Shown: positions 1 through 7,131 of the stretch, in pieces
Layout of the letters: each line of letters begins with the position of its first letter
Position numbering within the stretch: position 1 is the first letter of the stretch
Source: an uncultured Chloroflexota bacterium
Lineage (GTDB): Bacteria > Chloroflexota > Dehalococcoidia > SAR202 > UBA11138
Direction of reading: 5' to 3'
NCBI GenBank assembly: GCA_913046025.1
Contig: CAJWRP010000073.1
Coordinates: 1 to 8,204 of the forward strand
Length of the DNA: 8,204 nt
Notes under the pieces: model-generated
The model's database searches: none
What the model was told of the DNA's origin: nothing
Seen by the model: the letters and a program-made list of their open reading frames with translations, nothing else
Made by a program: the position numbers and the translations under genes

Positions 1-1
1 A

Positions 2-8
2 GAGGTGA
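2..8 (+). promoter_or_regulatory. Ribosome binding site for the transglutaminase-like gene
   Basis: The sequence GAGGTGA lies four bases before the TTG at 13. It is a strong Shine-Dalgarno match and is the main reason for accepting TTG over the ATG at residue 20. The spacing is slightly short. Confidence 0.55.
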
Positions 9-12
9 GGGT

Positions 13-2607
13 TTGAGCAGCCCCAACATTACGCTTCCTATTATTTCGGCCAGGGTCGACCCTGCTGAGATGCGGCGTAATTGGCTGATCCAGTTGGTTA
101 CGAAGTATCGACCCTACCAGGGCTGGTCAACCTTCGCGATTCTTCTGGTGATGCTCTGGATCCTGGCGGACTCCGTTCAGAGCGCTCGCTGGACGGAGTC
201 GCTGAACCTGCCTGAAGTAGTGTTCTGGGCCGCTTTGGTCGGTCTGGTTATCTCTAAAGTTAAGTTGCATTGCATCTTCCTGCACCCTTTTGGAATTGCA
301 TTTGGCGTTTTGATAGCAGTATGGAAGTCCAGTGCGCTGGTGGATGATAGGGTAGATGGTTGGGCCAGATTTACCGAGATGTGGTCTCGCTTGGAAGTCT
401 GGTACGGCGCGGCCACTAGCGACGGCTTGTCCACAGATTTACTTCCCTTCGCGTTAGGCCTTCTGACGCTTGCCTGGATAATTGGCTACTTTGGTTCCTG
501 GTTCATTTTCCGAAGCAGCAATCCGTGGATTGCCGTTGTGTTGGCGGGAGTTGCCATTCTGACAAATCTAAGCTTTTTGCCGCCCAGCGTTGCTCCGATA
601 TTCTTCCTGTTCATCCTGTTCGCTATGCTGCTCATCGTGCGCCTGACTGTTGTCCAGCGACAGCGTGAGTGGGATAGGTCAGGTATCCGGTTCGAGATGA
701 TGAGCGGCTGGCTAACGATTCACTCAACGTTCTGGTTCGGACTCCTGGTAGTCCTAATCGCCGGGGTGTTGCCGCTAAAGGTCTATGTGTCGGAAAACAT
801 GGCAGAGGCATGGCGCAGGGCGCGGACACCCATAGAAACTCTGGAGGAGGATTTCGCGCGGTTGTTTGCCGGCGTTCCTGCACAGAAGCAGGTCGACGGC
901 CGGTTCTTTGGCAAGAACTTACCCTTCATTGGGGCCATCTCTTTTAGTGGTGACATCGTGTTCTTGGCCGATACGGAATATCCATCGTATTGGACCTCCC
1001 AGACGTACAGCGAATACACATCTCTGGGCTGGATTGCAGGCGACACCAACAAAGTTAAGGTGGGGCCGGATTCCCTGTCCCCTCCTAGATCGGACTCCAG
1101 GGAACGTATATCAGTCGAGCAGAGCCTTCAGGTTAGCTTCAGGACCAGTGATTTCCTTGCCGGTGGCTCGCTGGACTGGCTTAGCCATGATGCGGTTCTG
1201 GGTGCGCTAGATCCCAAGGCCTTCGATATAGATTTACTGGATGACGCCTTGGATTCAACCTTGCCGCCGGACGTCCAGCAGATGGCCGCAACCATCCGAG
1301 AGGACCTGGACATGGTGCCTGATACCTTTGTTGACACATACGTCTCTCGCTTCTTGCTGCCGGACCTCGTTCTCAATGAAATCCAGTACGGCACAGACCC
1401 TGTAACAGAGGAAGAGTTCTTAAAGGGCATAACCGTGCAGCGCAAGGCCGCCGTTGCCTCTGAAATCGTCTCCTGGCGATTCTCCAAGAGGCTGCAGGCG
1501 AACGAACCCTACAGCATGGTGTCGTATGTCTCACTGGCCTCGGACGAAGAGCTGAGAAGGTCAAACACCAATTACAAGCATTTCATAACAGACCATTACC
1601 TCCAGTTGCCAGCTTCGCTACCGCAGAGGGTTAGGGACAAGGCAATTGAGCTGACAGCTGATGCGGAAAATCCTTTTGATAAGGGAGTTCTGATTCAGAG
1701 ATACCTGCGTAGTGACGAATTTACGTACGACCAGGAAAACGTGGTGGCTCCTCCCAGAGGTTCTGACGGCGTGGACTTCTTCATATTCGAAACGCAGTTG
1801 GGATACAGTGACTACTTTGCTTCCGCCATGACCGTAATGATGCGCGCCGTCGGTGTTCCCGCTCGTTTGGCTGCAGGCTACGCTCCGGGGGTGTATGATG
1901 ACAAACTCGACAGACGCGTCATTAGAGATTTCGACAGCCACGGTTGGGTCCAGGTATATTTTCCGCAGTACGGTTGGATTGACTTCGAACCTACTCCCCG
2001 TTGGGAAGAACATGAGAGAAATCTGATTACCGGACCGGGTTCTGATCTGATAGGCGACAGAGGGTTCACCGTATTCGCAGGCGATGAGTCCGATTACGTC
2101 GATCCTGCGGACGAGGAGGGCTTGGCGGACGAATTGGGCGGTTCTGGTCGCTTTGATTTGAGAACGTTATTGCCTTTCGATCTGATCGTAGTTTTGCAGC
2201 GATCAGCCATGGCAGCGGGGTCAATACTGGTTCTTTGGCTTCTCCTATTCATCGCTTGGACCTGGAATCTGAGAGGCTTAACATCGGTAGAAAAGGCCTA
2301 TGCTCGGATGGGACGACTGGGAGCAATTGCGGGCGTTGGTCGCAGGTTTGACCAGACCCCGCTAGACTATGCCGGACAGCTAAGCATGGCGAATGAGCGC
2401 CTTAGCGAGCCTGCCCTCCGAATCGCGTGGGCGTATTCTGGTATCCGGTATGCGCCATCGGATGCTGCGCCTGAAAAGAGCAACAGTGAATCTGGTTCGT
2501 CAGACGTTGAGCAAGGCAACCATGATGCTGACTGGCGAATAATAAGAGGCCCACTGCTATCAATGGCACTGCGCCGATTAATACCAGGAGGTCAGAGAAC
2601 AGGATGA
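13..2607 (+). CDS. TgpA-like membrane protein with extracytoplasmic transglutaminase-like domain (Cys-less active site)
   Basis: This is an 864-residue integral membrane protein of the TgpA/DUF3488 type. About seven hydrophobic segments (near residues 38-55, 67-82, 88-104, 143-166, 171-187, 192-211 and 238-259) precede a large soluble region (260-732). One more membrane helix (733-755) and a short cytoplasmic DUF4129-like tail (about 758-820, with the typical TPLDYA stretch) follow. The transglutaminase core spans about 537-662: GYSDYFASAM, then GVPARLAAGY, DSHGW and GWIDFEPTP. Family members use a Cys-His-Asp triad. Here the aligned residues are Ser599, His643 and Glu659, and their spacing (44 and 16) matches P. 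aeruginosa TgpA C404/H448/D464 as I remember them. The only Cys in the protein is Cys87, in a membrane segment, so thiol chemistry looks lost. The start is TTG with AGGTGA four bases upstream. The frame is open to the window edge, so an earlier start cannot be excluded. Relatives often follow MoxR-ATPase and DUF58 genes, which would lie off-window. The substrate is unknown; a role in the cell envelope is inferred. Confidence 0.88.
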   Translation: MSSPNITLPIISARVDPAEMRRNWLIQLVTKYRPYQGWSTFAILLVMLWILADSVQSARWTESLNLPEVVFWAALVGLVISKVKLHCIFLHPFGIAFGVLIAVWKSSALVDDRVDGWARFTEMWSRLEVWYGAATSDGLSTDLLPFALGLLTLAWIIGYFGSWFIFRSSNPWIAVVLAGVAILTNLSFLPPSVAPIFFLFILFAMLLIVRLTVVQRQREWDRSGIRFEMMSGWLTIHSTFWFGLLVVLIAGVLPLKVYVSENMAEAWRRARTPIETLEEDFARLFAGVPAQKQVDGRFFGKNLPFIGAISFSGDIVFLADTEYPSYWTSQTYSEYTSLGWIAGDTNKVKVGPDSLSPPRSDSRERISVEQSLQVSFRTSDFLAGGSLDWLSHDAVLGALDPKAFDIDLLDDALDSTLPPDVQQMAATIREDLDMVPDTFVDTYVSRFLLPDLVLNEIQYGTDPVTEEEFLKGITVQRKAAVASEIVSWRFSKRLQANEPYSMVSYVSLASDEELRRSNTNYKHFITDHYLQLPASLPQRVRDKAIELTADAENPFDKGVLIQRYLRSDEFTYDQENVVAPPRGSDGVDFFIFETQLGYSDYFASAMTVMMRAVGVPARLAAGYAPGVYDDKLDRRVIRDFDSHGWVQVYFPQYGWIDFEPTPRWEEHERNLITGPGSDLIGDRGFTVFAGDESDYVDPADEEGLADELGGSGRFDLRTLLPFDLIVVLQRSAMAAGSILVLWLLLFIAWTWNLRGLTSVEKAYARMGRLGAIAGVGRRFDQTPLDYAGQLSMANERLSEPALRIAWAYSGIRYAPSDAAPEKSNSESGSSDVEQGNHDADWRIIRGPLLSMALRRLIPGGQRTG
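2586..2592 (+). promoter_or_regulatory. Ribosome binding site for ogt, inside the 3' end of the preceding gene
   Basis: AGGAGGT is a near-perfect Shine-Dalgarno sequence 11 bases before the ATG at 2604. It sits within the last codons of the transglutaminase-like gene. Together with the ATGA overlap it points to translational coupling of the two genes, although a site this strong could also support independent initiation. Confidence 0.7.
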
Positions 2608-3134
2608 ACCACTATTTCGATATATTCGAGACGCCCTACGGTTGGATGGGAGTTATTGCATCCGACAAGGGCCTGAGACGGACCACATTGCCACAGCCTT
2701 CACCAGAGGATTGCGCTGCCCAGCTAGGCAAAGCCCTGGATGGAGCAGAGCTTGACCCGGAGCGGTTCCTGGCCCTGCGGGATAAGGTGGTCAGCTATCT
2801 AAATGGGGAAGACGTGACCCTGGCAGATGAGGCCATCGACGTGGAGGACGCTTCGCCGTTTCATCAGGCAGCGTGGATAGCGTGCCGTTCGATACCCAAG
2901 GGAGAGACCCGCACATATAAGTGGTTGGCCACTCAAGCGGGCAAACCACTGGCTCCCAGGGCAGCGGGCCAGGCCATGGCGCGAAACAGGCTGGCTCTGA
3001 TAATCCCGTGTCACCGCGTTGTCGCCAGCGATGGGTCGCTTCGAGGATTCGGCAAAGGGACATCCCAGCTTGGTTTGAAACAAAGGCTGTTGGATCTGGA
3101 GCATCCCAGGGAGCAGATGGTGATGGAAGTTTAA
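2604..3134 (+). CDS. ogt: Methylated-DNA--protein-cysteine S-methyltransferase (O6-alkylguanine-DNA alkyltransferase)
   Basis: This 176-residue cytoplasmic repair protein transfers the alkyl group from O6-alkylguanine (and O4-alkylthymine) to its own cysteine in a single-turnover suicide reaction. The acceptor motif PCHRVV is present with Cys136. The C-terminal DNA-binding domain starts at SPFHQAAW (about 84) and continues through IPKGETRTY. Tyr105, arginine finger Arg119 and Asn128 keep the same spacing to the cysteine as Y114, R128 and N137 of human MGMT. The ribonuclease-like N-terminal domain (about 1-80, beginning FETPYGWMG) is also present, so the protein is full length for the Ogt class and is not a Cys-less alkyltransferase-like protein. 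The segment after the active site reads LRGFGKGTSQLGLKQRLLDLE, slightly longer than the usual GYGGGLxRKxxLLxLE. The ATG overlaps the TGA of the upstream gene by ATGA. An inverted-repeat terminator follows 27 bases after the stop. No Ada-type regulatory domain is present. Ogt is the better symbol than ada. Confidence 0.95.
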   Translation: MNHYFDIFETPYGWMGVIASDKGLRRTTLPQPSPEDCAAQLGKALDGAELDPERFLALRDKVVSYLNGEDVTLADEAIDVEDASPFHQAAWIACRSIPKGETRTYKWLATQAGKPLAPRAAGQAMARNRLALIIPCHRVVASDGSLRGFGKGTSQLGLKQRLLDLEHPREQMVMEV

Positions 3135-3161
3135 GCCTTCGCGGAGCGCAGATTAGTTAAC

Positions 3162-3199
3162 AAAGAGAGGAGTGGCCAATGCAGGCCACCCCTCTCTTT
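3162..3199. terminator. Bidirectional intrinsic terminator between convergent ogt and dnaE
   Basis: A 16-bp stem with one mismatch is formed by AAAGAGAGGAGTGGCC (3162-3177) and GGCCACCCCTCTCTTT (3184-3199), with the six-base loop AATGCA. On the plus strand the stem ends in a T run (3197-3200), suiting termination of the transglutaminase-ogt operon. On the minus strand it is followed by TTTGTTAAC, a weaker tract that could end dnaE. It lies between the stop codons of two convergent genes, where a shared terminator is expected. Confidence 0.9.
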
Positions 3200-3230
3200 T
3201 CATTTCAAGTGTGTGTCTATTGGAGGCAGG

Positions 3231-6200
3231 CTATACGCTGGACTCGACGTGGGCGTAGCCTGAATCTCCCAATACATGTTGAAGTCTTGCCTGGAGCTCC
3301 TCGCAGGCATTAACGCGGACCATTGGCCACTCCATGGTGATTATTCGGCCCTCAGTGGCGATTTCCAACATCACCTCATCCATGCCCTGATACTCCATAA
3401 GCAGGTTTTTCAGGTCCAAAAGCAGGTATCTGTCGGCCTCAGGTTTTTCCGATTCGCGTATGCGTAAGCCCAACCAGTTGATTGACTGCACCGGGTCGCT
3501 AATTACCTCAGTGGAAGGTAGGCCTGACGAGCCATTTGTCGCGCTGTAGCCATTTGTACCGTTGGTTCCGTTTGGTTCAACCAGTTCAGCTTCCTCTTCT
3601 ATGATGCTGTATCCGTTAGCAGGAGTAGCCATCGAGACGGGAGTCGCAGCCAATGTAGGCTCAGCTTGTGACTGGTTAGCAGTATCATCGTCATCAAGAT
3701 TCTTTGGAATTATGAACTCCTTAACTGAGTTGCAGCTAATGCTCATTTGGTTTTCGCGTAATCTTACGCTGCCGCTGATGGTTACTAGTTTTCCTTCTTC
3801 CCATAGCTCGTTACCTTGCAGGTCTTCGTTCCATATAAATATTTCGGCTGCGCCATCCATGAGGGCCAGCGATGCTATCGTAAACTGTCTGTTATCGCGG
3901 GTAAATCTCTTAGTAACGTCTGATATCTGCCCGGTGACCGTGACCTTTGTTCCAGAGGTGCTGCCTTCGAGATCGCTGAGAAACACGATGCTTTCGGTAT
4001 CTCCGGTTTGTTCCATCATCGTGTCCAAGCCAATAGAGTTCAGGGACACTCCCAGTAGCTCCTGCTCCCACCTGGATTTTTCCATGTCAGCTGTTTTGAG
4101 AGTTGGAACAGTGATGCGGACCATTTCGGCCGGCATAGATTCGCCCATCAACTCGAACATGGAAATCTGGTTTGAGTCGCGCATTCGTGCTTCGCTTTGA
4201 GCCAGCGACAGCATCTGATCGATGACCTCAAGCAGGCCTGTGCGATCACCGTACTCATCGAACGCACCAGCCTTCATCAGGCTTTCAAGGGTTTTGCGAT
4301 TGAGGCTGCCCATGTCGGCAACCTGGCACATGTGCTCAAGAGAGGTGAAACCACCTTCTTTGTCTCGAGCCTTTACGAAAGCCTCCACTGCACCGGTTCC
4401 AACATTCTTGACTGCAGCCAGTCCGAATCGAATAGCCGCCTTTTCATCTTCATCGTATTCGATAGAATATTCGACATCGCCTTTGTTGATGTGGGGTGGC
4501 AGTATAGAGATCTTCAGACGCCGGCATTCCGCTACCGCGGAGGCGATTTTCTCGGTATTGTCTCTGTACGAATTCAGCAGAGCCACCATGTATTCAGCCG
4601 TAAAATTGGCCTTAAGGTACGCCGTCCAATAAGAGATAAGTCCGTAACTTACGCTATGAGCCTTGTTGAAGGCGTAACCTGCGAAGGGTTCGATCAGCGC
4701 AAATATCTGGTCTGCCATCTCCTGGGTATAACCCAGTCCCTTGGCGCCTTCTACGAACTTACCTTTCTCTTCCTGCATGATAGCGGCGATCTTCTTGCCC
4801 ATGGCCTTCCGGACAATGTCGGCCTCGCCCAGGGTGTAGCCCGCGAAGGTCTGCACTATCTTCAGCACCTGGTCCTGGTAGACGATGATGCCGTATGTCT
4901 CCTCAAGTATATCCTTGAGCGCTGGGTGCGGATAGTTGGGCTGGGTTCGACCGTGCTTGGATTCGATGAACGCGCTAATGTGCTCCATGGGTCCGGGGCG
5001 GTAAAGCGCAATCATTGCTGCAACGTCCGCAAGGGTAGTTGGCTTTAATTCCTTTAGATAACGGGTCATGCCAGAGCCTTCCATTTGGAATACTCCGACG
5101 GTCTCTCCTCTGGCCAGCAGTTCGAAGGTCTTGCCATCATCCAGGGGAATCTGGGGCAGTTCAAACCGTATGTCCCTGGTCCTTTCGATCAGGTCTCGGG
5201 CGCGTGAGAGTATCGATAAGTTGGACAGGCCCAGAAAGTCCATCTTCAGCAGGCCAAGAGCGGCGCAAGGCTCCATGGTGTACTGGGTCATGGCCGCGCC
5301 GTCGCCGTTACCCTTTGTTGGCCTCTGAAGGGGAACTACATCGTCAAGAGGTTCCTGTGATATGACCACGCCCGCAGCGTGGGTGCTGGAGTGACGGGTA
5401 ACGCCTTCCAGACCCTGTGCCGTGTCTATCAGCTTCTTCACGTCGGGTTCGGCGTTGTAGATCTCCATGAACTCAGGGGTGGTCTCTTTTGCCTCCTGCA
5501 ACGTCATGTGAAGCCTGGTTGGAATGAGCCGGGCCACCCTGTCAACGTCGCCGTAGGCCATGCCTAGCGCTCTGCCAACGTCTCGAACAGAGGCCTTTGC
5601 TCCCATGGTGCCGAAGGTGATTATCTGGGCGACATGCTCCCGGCCATACTTCGCCACAACGTAATTGATGACCTCTTCACGACGGTCATCCTGGAAGTCC
5701 ATGTCGATATCCGGCATCTCTTTGCGTTCCACGTTCAGGAACCGCTCGAAGACTAGGGTGTACTGCAATGGGTTAACGTCAGTTACGCCAAGGCAATACA
5801 GAACAAGGCTGGCTGCAGCGCTGCCTCTTACCGCGAAGAAGATATCCTTTTCGCGGACGAACTTGGCTATGTCCCAAACCACCAGGAAGTAGTTCGGGTA
5901 CTGGGTGTACTTGATGACATCCAGTTCGTAATCAAGCCGATCTGTCTCGGCCTTGCCGTAATTGGGTATTAGCTGCTTGAGCCCCTCCATGCAAATCTTT
6001 CGAAGGTAATCGTCTCCTCCAAGGCCGTCCGGCACCTCGTACAGTGGCAAGCGCAGCTTGGTGAAGTCAAATTCCAAGTTGCACATATCTGCGATACGCT
6101 GTGTGTTGGAAATGGCCTCTGGAACCTCTGGCCAGAGTGCTGTCATCTCTGCAGGGCTACGCAGGAAGTAGGAGTCCTCTTCCATCTTCATGCGCTTCAC

Positions 6201-6887
6201 ATCGTTGACGTTGGTGTTCGTCTGTATGCAGAGAAGAAGGTCCTGAAGGTAGGCCTCTTCCTTCTTTGTATAGTGGGAATCGTTAGTTGCCACCACGGGT
6301 ATACCCAGTTCGCGGTGTAGCTGCATAATGCCAGAGTTAATCTCCGGTAGCTCTGGAACGTCACCGTGACTCATAAGCTCCAGGAAGTAGCGCTCACCCA
6401 ATAGCTCGCGGTACCAGGAAGCAGTCTCTTTGGCCTGGTCCATGGTGCCATTGGTTATGGCTTTGGGCACCTCGCCGCTAGGGCAGCCAGACATCACGAT
6501 GATGCCCTCTGAGTACTGCTCCAACAGTTCCCTATCGATACGGGGCTTGTAGTAGTAGCCTTCCAAGTGGGACCGACTTACCATCTTGACCAGGTTTTCG
6601 TAGCCTTGCGAATTCTGGGCTAGAACGGTCATGTGGTATGGCGATTTTTCGTTTGGGTTGCGACTGTGGCGGCTGCTTGGCGCTACGTACATCTCGCAGC
6701 CGATAATGGGCTTGATGCCCGCCTTGTTGGCGATTCGATAAAAATCGATGGCACCATACATTCCGCCGTGGTCCGTAATGGCCAAACTGTTCATGCCCAG
6801 ATCTTTGGCATGTTGTACTAGAGGTTCTAGTTTGCTGAGGCCATCCAACAGGCTGAATTCGGTGTGAACATGGAGGTGGGTGAACAA
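3231..6887 (-). CDS. dnaE: DNA polymerase III alpha subunit (replicative polymerase, DnaE1 type)
   Basis: This is the catalytic subunit of the chromosomal replicase, 1218 residues (E. coli DnaE has 1160). Domains in order are: an N-terminal PHP domain (1 to about 250) starting HLHVHTEFSLLDG; the C-family polymerase core (about 290-800), with the catalytic Asp pair in PDIDMDF (Asp395, Asp397) and the third Asp550 in LLKMDFLGL; a tandem helix-hairpin-helix region (about 820-890); a probable internal beta-clamp motif QISMF (907-911); an OB fold (about 978-1060, starting TKVTVTGQ); a low-complexity linker (about 1062-1135); and a folded C-terminal domain (about 1136-1218) that may contact the clamp-loader tau subunit. 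All nine PHP metal ligands appear present: His6, His8, Asp15, His40, Glu65, His85, Cys135, Asp203 and His205. The start is TTG, where homologues begin (M-F-T-H-L-H), with GGAG seven bases upstream. No in-frame ATG or GTG lies further upstream before the in-frame stop. No intein or frameshift is seen. The gene appears monocistronic with its own promoter. Confidence 0.97.
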   Translation of the reverse strand: MFTHLHVHTEFSLLDGLSKLEPLVQHAKDLGMNSLAITDHGGMYGAIDFYRIANKAGIKPIIGCEMYVAPSSRHSRNPNEKSPYHMTVLAQNSQGYENLVKMVSRSHLEGYYYKPRIDRELLEQYSEGIIVMSGCPSGEVPKAITNGTMDQAKETASWYRELLGERYFLELMSHGDVPELPEINSGIMQLHRELGIPVVATNDSHYTKKEEAYLQDLLLCIQTNTNVNDVKRMKMEEDSYFLRSPAEMTALWPEVPEAISNTQRIADMCNLEFDFTKLRLPLYEVPDGLGGDDYLRKICMEGLKQLIPNYGKAETDRLDYELDVIKYTQYPNYFLVVWDIAKFVREKDIFFAVRGSAAASLVLYCLGVTDVNPLQYTLVFERFLNVERKEMPDIDMDFQDDRREEVINYVVAKYGREHVAQIITFGTMGAKASVRDVGRALGMAYGDVDRVARLIPTRLHMTLQEAKETTPEFMEIYNAEPDVKKLIDTAQGLEGVTRHSSTHAAGVVISQEPLDDVVPLQRPTKGNGDGAAMTQYTMEPCAALGLLKMDFLGLSNLSILSRARDLIERTRDIRFELPQIPLDDGKTFELLARGETVGVFQMEGSGMTRYLKELKPTTLADVAAMIALYRPGPMEHISAFIESKHGRTQPNYPHPALKDILEETYGIIVYQDQVLKIVQTFAGYTLGEADIVRKAMGKKIAAIMQEEKGKFVEGAKGLGYTQEMADQIFALIEPFAGYAFNKAHSVSYGLISYWTAYLKANFTAEYMVALLNSYRDNTEKIASAVAECRRLKISILPPHINKGDVEYSIEYDEDEKAAIRFGLAAVKNVGTGAVEAFVKARDKEGGFTSLEHMCQVADMGSLNRKTLESLMKAGAFDEYGDRTGLLEVIDQMLSLAQSEARMRDSNQISMFELMGESMPAEMVRITVPTLKTADMEKSRWEQELLGVSLNSIGLDTMMEQTGDTESIVFLSDLEGSTSGTKVTVTGQISDVTKRFTRDNRQFTIASLALMDGAAEIFIWNEDLQGNELWEEGKLVTISGSVRLRENQMSISCNSVKEFIIPKNLDDDDTANQSQAEPTLAATPVSMATPANGYSIIEEEAELVEPNGTNGTNGYSATNGSSGLPSTEVISDPVQSINWLGLRIRESEKPEADRYLLLDLKNLLMEYQGMDEVMLEIATEGRIITMEWPMVRVNACEELQARLQHVLGDSGYAHVESSV
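3483..3704 (-). other. Low-complexity Asn/Gly/Thr-rich linker region inside dnaE
   Basis: Codons for residues about 1062-1135 encode a disordered, acidic then Asn-Gly-Thr-Ser-rich segment between the OB fold and the C-terminal domain of DnaE. Its core, residues 1106-1122 (3522-3572), repeats an NGT/NG unit. At DNA level, AGCCATTTGT occurs twice 18 bases apart (3530-3539 and 3548-3557). It probably acts as a flexible tether and explains much of the extra length over E. coli DnaE. Confidence 0.75.
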
Positions 6888-6894
6888 GCGGACA

Positions 6895-6898
6895 CTCC
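6895..6898 (-). promoter_or_regulatory. Ribosome binding site for dnaE
   Basis: On the minus strand GGAG occurs seven bases before the TTG codon at 6887-6885. It supports this non-ATG start. There is no better start codon in frame upstream, where the frame runs open to a stop at 6945-6947. Confidence 0.6.
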
Positions 6899-6923
6899 GA
6901 ACATAAAATCTAAATGTGGCATT

Positions 6924-6932
6924 ATTATAGCA
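6924..6932 (-). promoter_or_regulatory. Extended -10 promoter for dnaE
   Basis: Read on the minus strand this is TGCTATAAT: a perfect TATAAT hexamer preceded by the TGn extension. No good -35 is visible at 16-18 bases (the hexamer at 17 bases reads ACCGTT), which fits an extended -10 promoter. The predicted start is about 7 bases downstream, near 6917, giving a 5' leader of about 30 nt that includes the GGAG ribosome binding site. Confidence 0.6.
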
Positions 6933-7075
6933 TCGGAGCAGGCCCTAACGGTCTAGTGAGAGAATGGAATTTTATTTGGATTATATTATTGACAAGCTTG
7001 GATTTGGAAGTCTATTAGTTATTTCCTAAGACTTTAATTATATTCTGTTCAATATTCATACTGACCCAGAAAGCG
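6933..7075. other. AT-rich dnaE-groEL intergenic region
   Basis: This noncoding stretch is clearly richer in A and T than its neighbours. On the minus strand it holds two more TATAAT hexamers (6980-6985 and 7037-7042) beyond the dnaE -10, without convincing -35 partners. On the plus strand a TTGACA hexamer (6989-6994) lies 18 bases before TATTAG (7013-7018). I see no open reading frame of note, no tRNA and no long repeat in it. Confidence 0.5.
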
Positions 7076-7111
7076 AAAAAAGAGGCCCCGCGATTGCAGG
7101 GCCTCTTTTTT
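7076..7111 (-). terminator. Intrinsic terminator of groEL
   Basis: A perfect 13-bp stem is formed by AAAAAAGAGGCCC (7076-7088) and GGGCCTCTTTTTT (7099-7111) around a ten-base loop. Read on the minus strand, the GC-rich stem ends in a run of six T, a classic Rho-independent terminator starting 20 bases after the groEL stop. The symmetry means it could also stop plus-strand transcripts. Confidence 0.93.
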
Positions 7112-7131
7112 CCCAAGCAGGATCTGTTTGC

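Noticed and set aside
1128..2013. Minus-strand open frames of 119 and 131 codons
   Set aside because: Both are antisense to the extracytoplasmic domain of the transglutaminase-like gene, with no family resemblance and no ribosome binding context worth noting.
3562..4200. A 212-codon open frame on the plus strand
   Set aside because: It is antisense to the dnaE OB fold and linker region, with no recognisable motif; a shadow frame.
4197..5048. A 283-codon open frame on the plus strand
   Set aside because: It lies entirely antisense to the conserved polymerase core of dnaE, has no recognisable domain, and its composition is that expected from the complement of a real gene.
3231..6887. Intein or insertion as explanation for the long dnaE
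   Set aside because: The polymerase motifs run without interruption. The extra length over E. coli is mostly the low-complexity C-terminal linker, and no splicing or homing-endonuclease motifs are seen.
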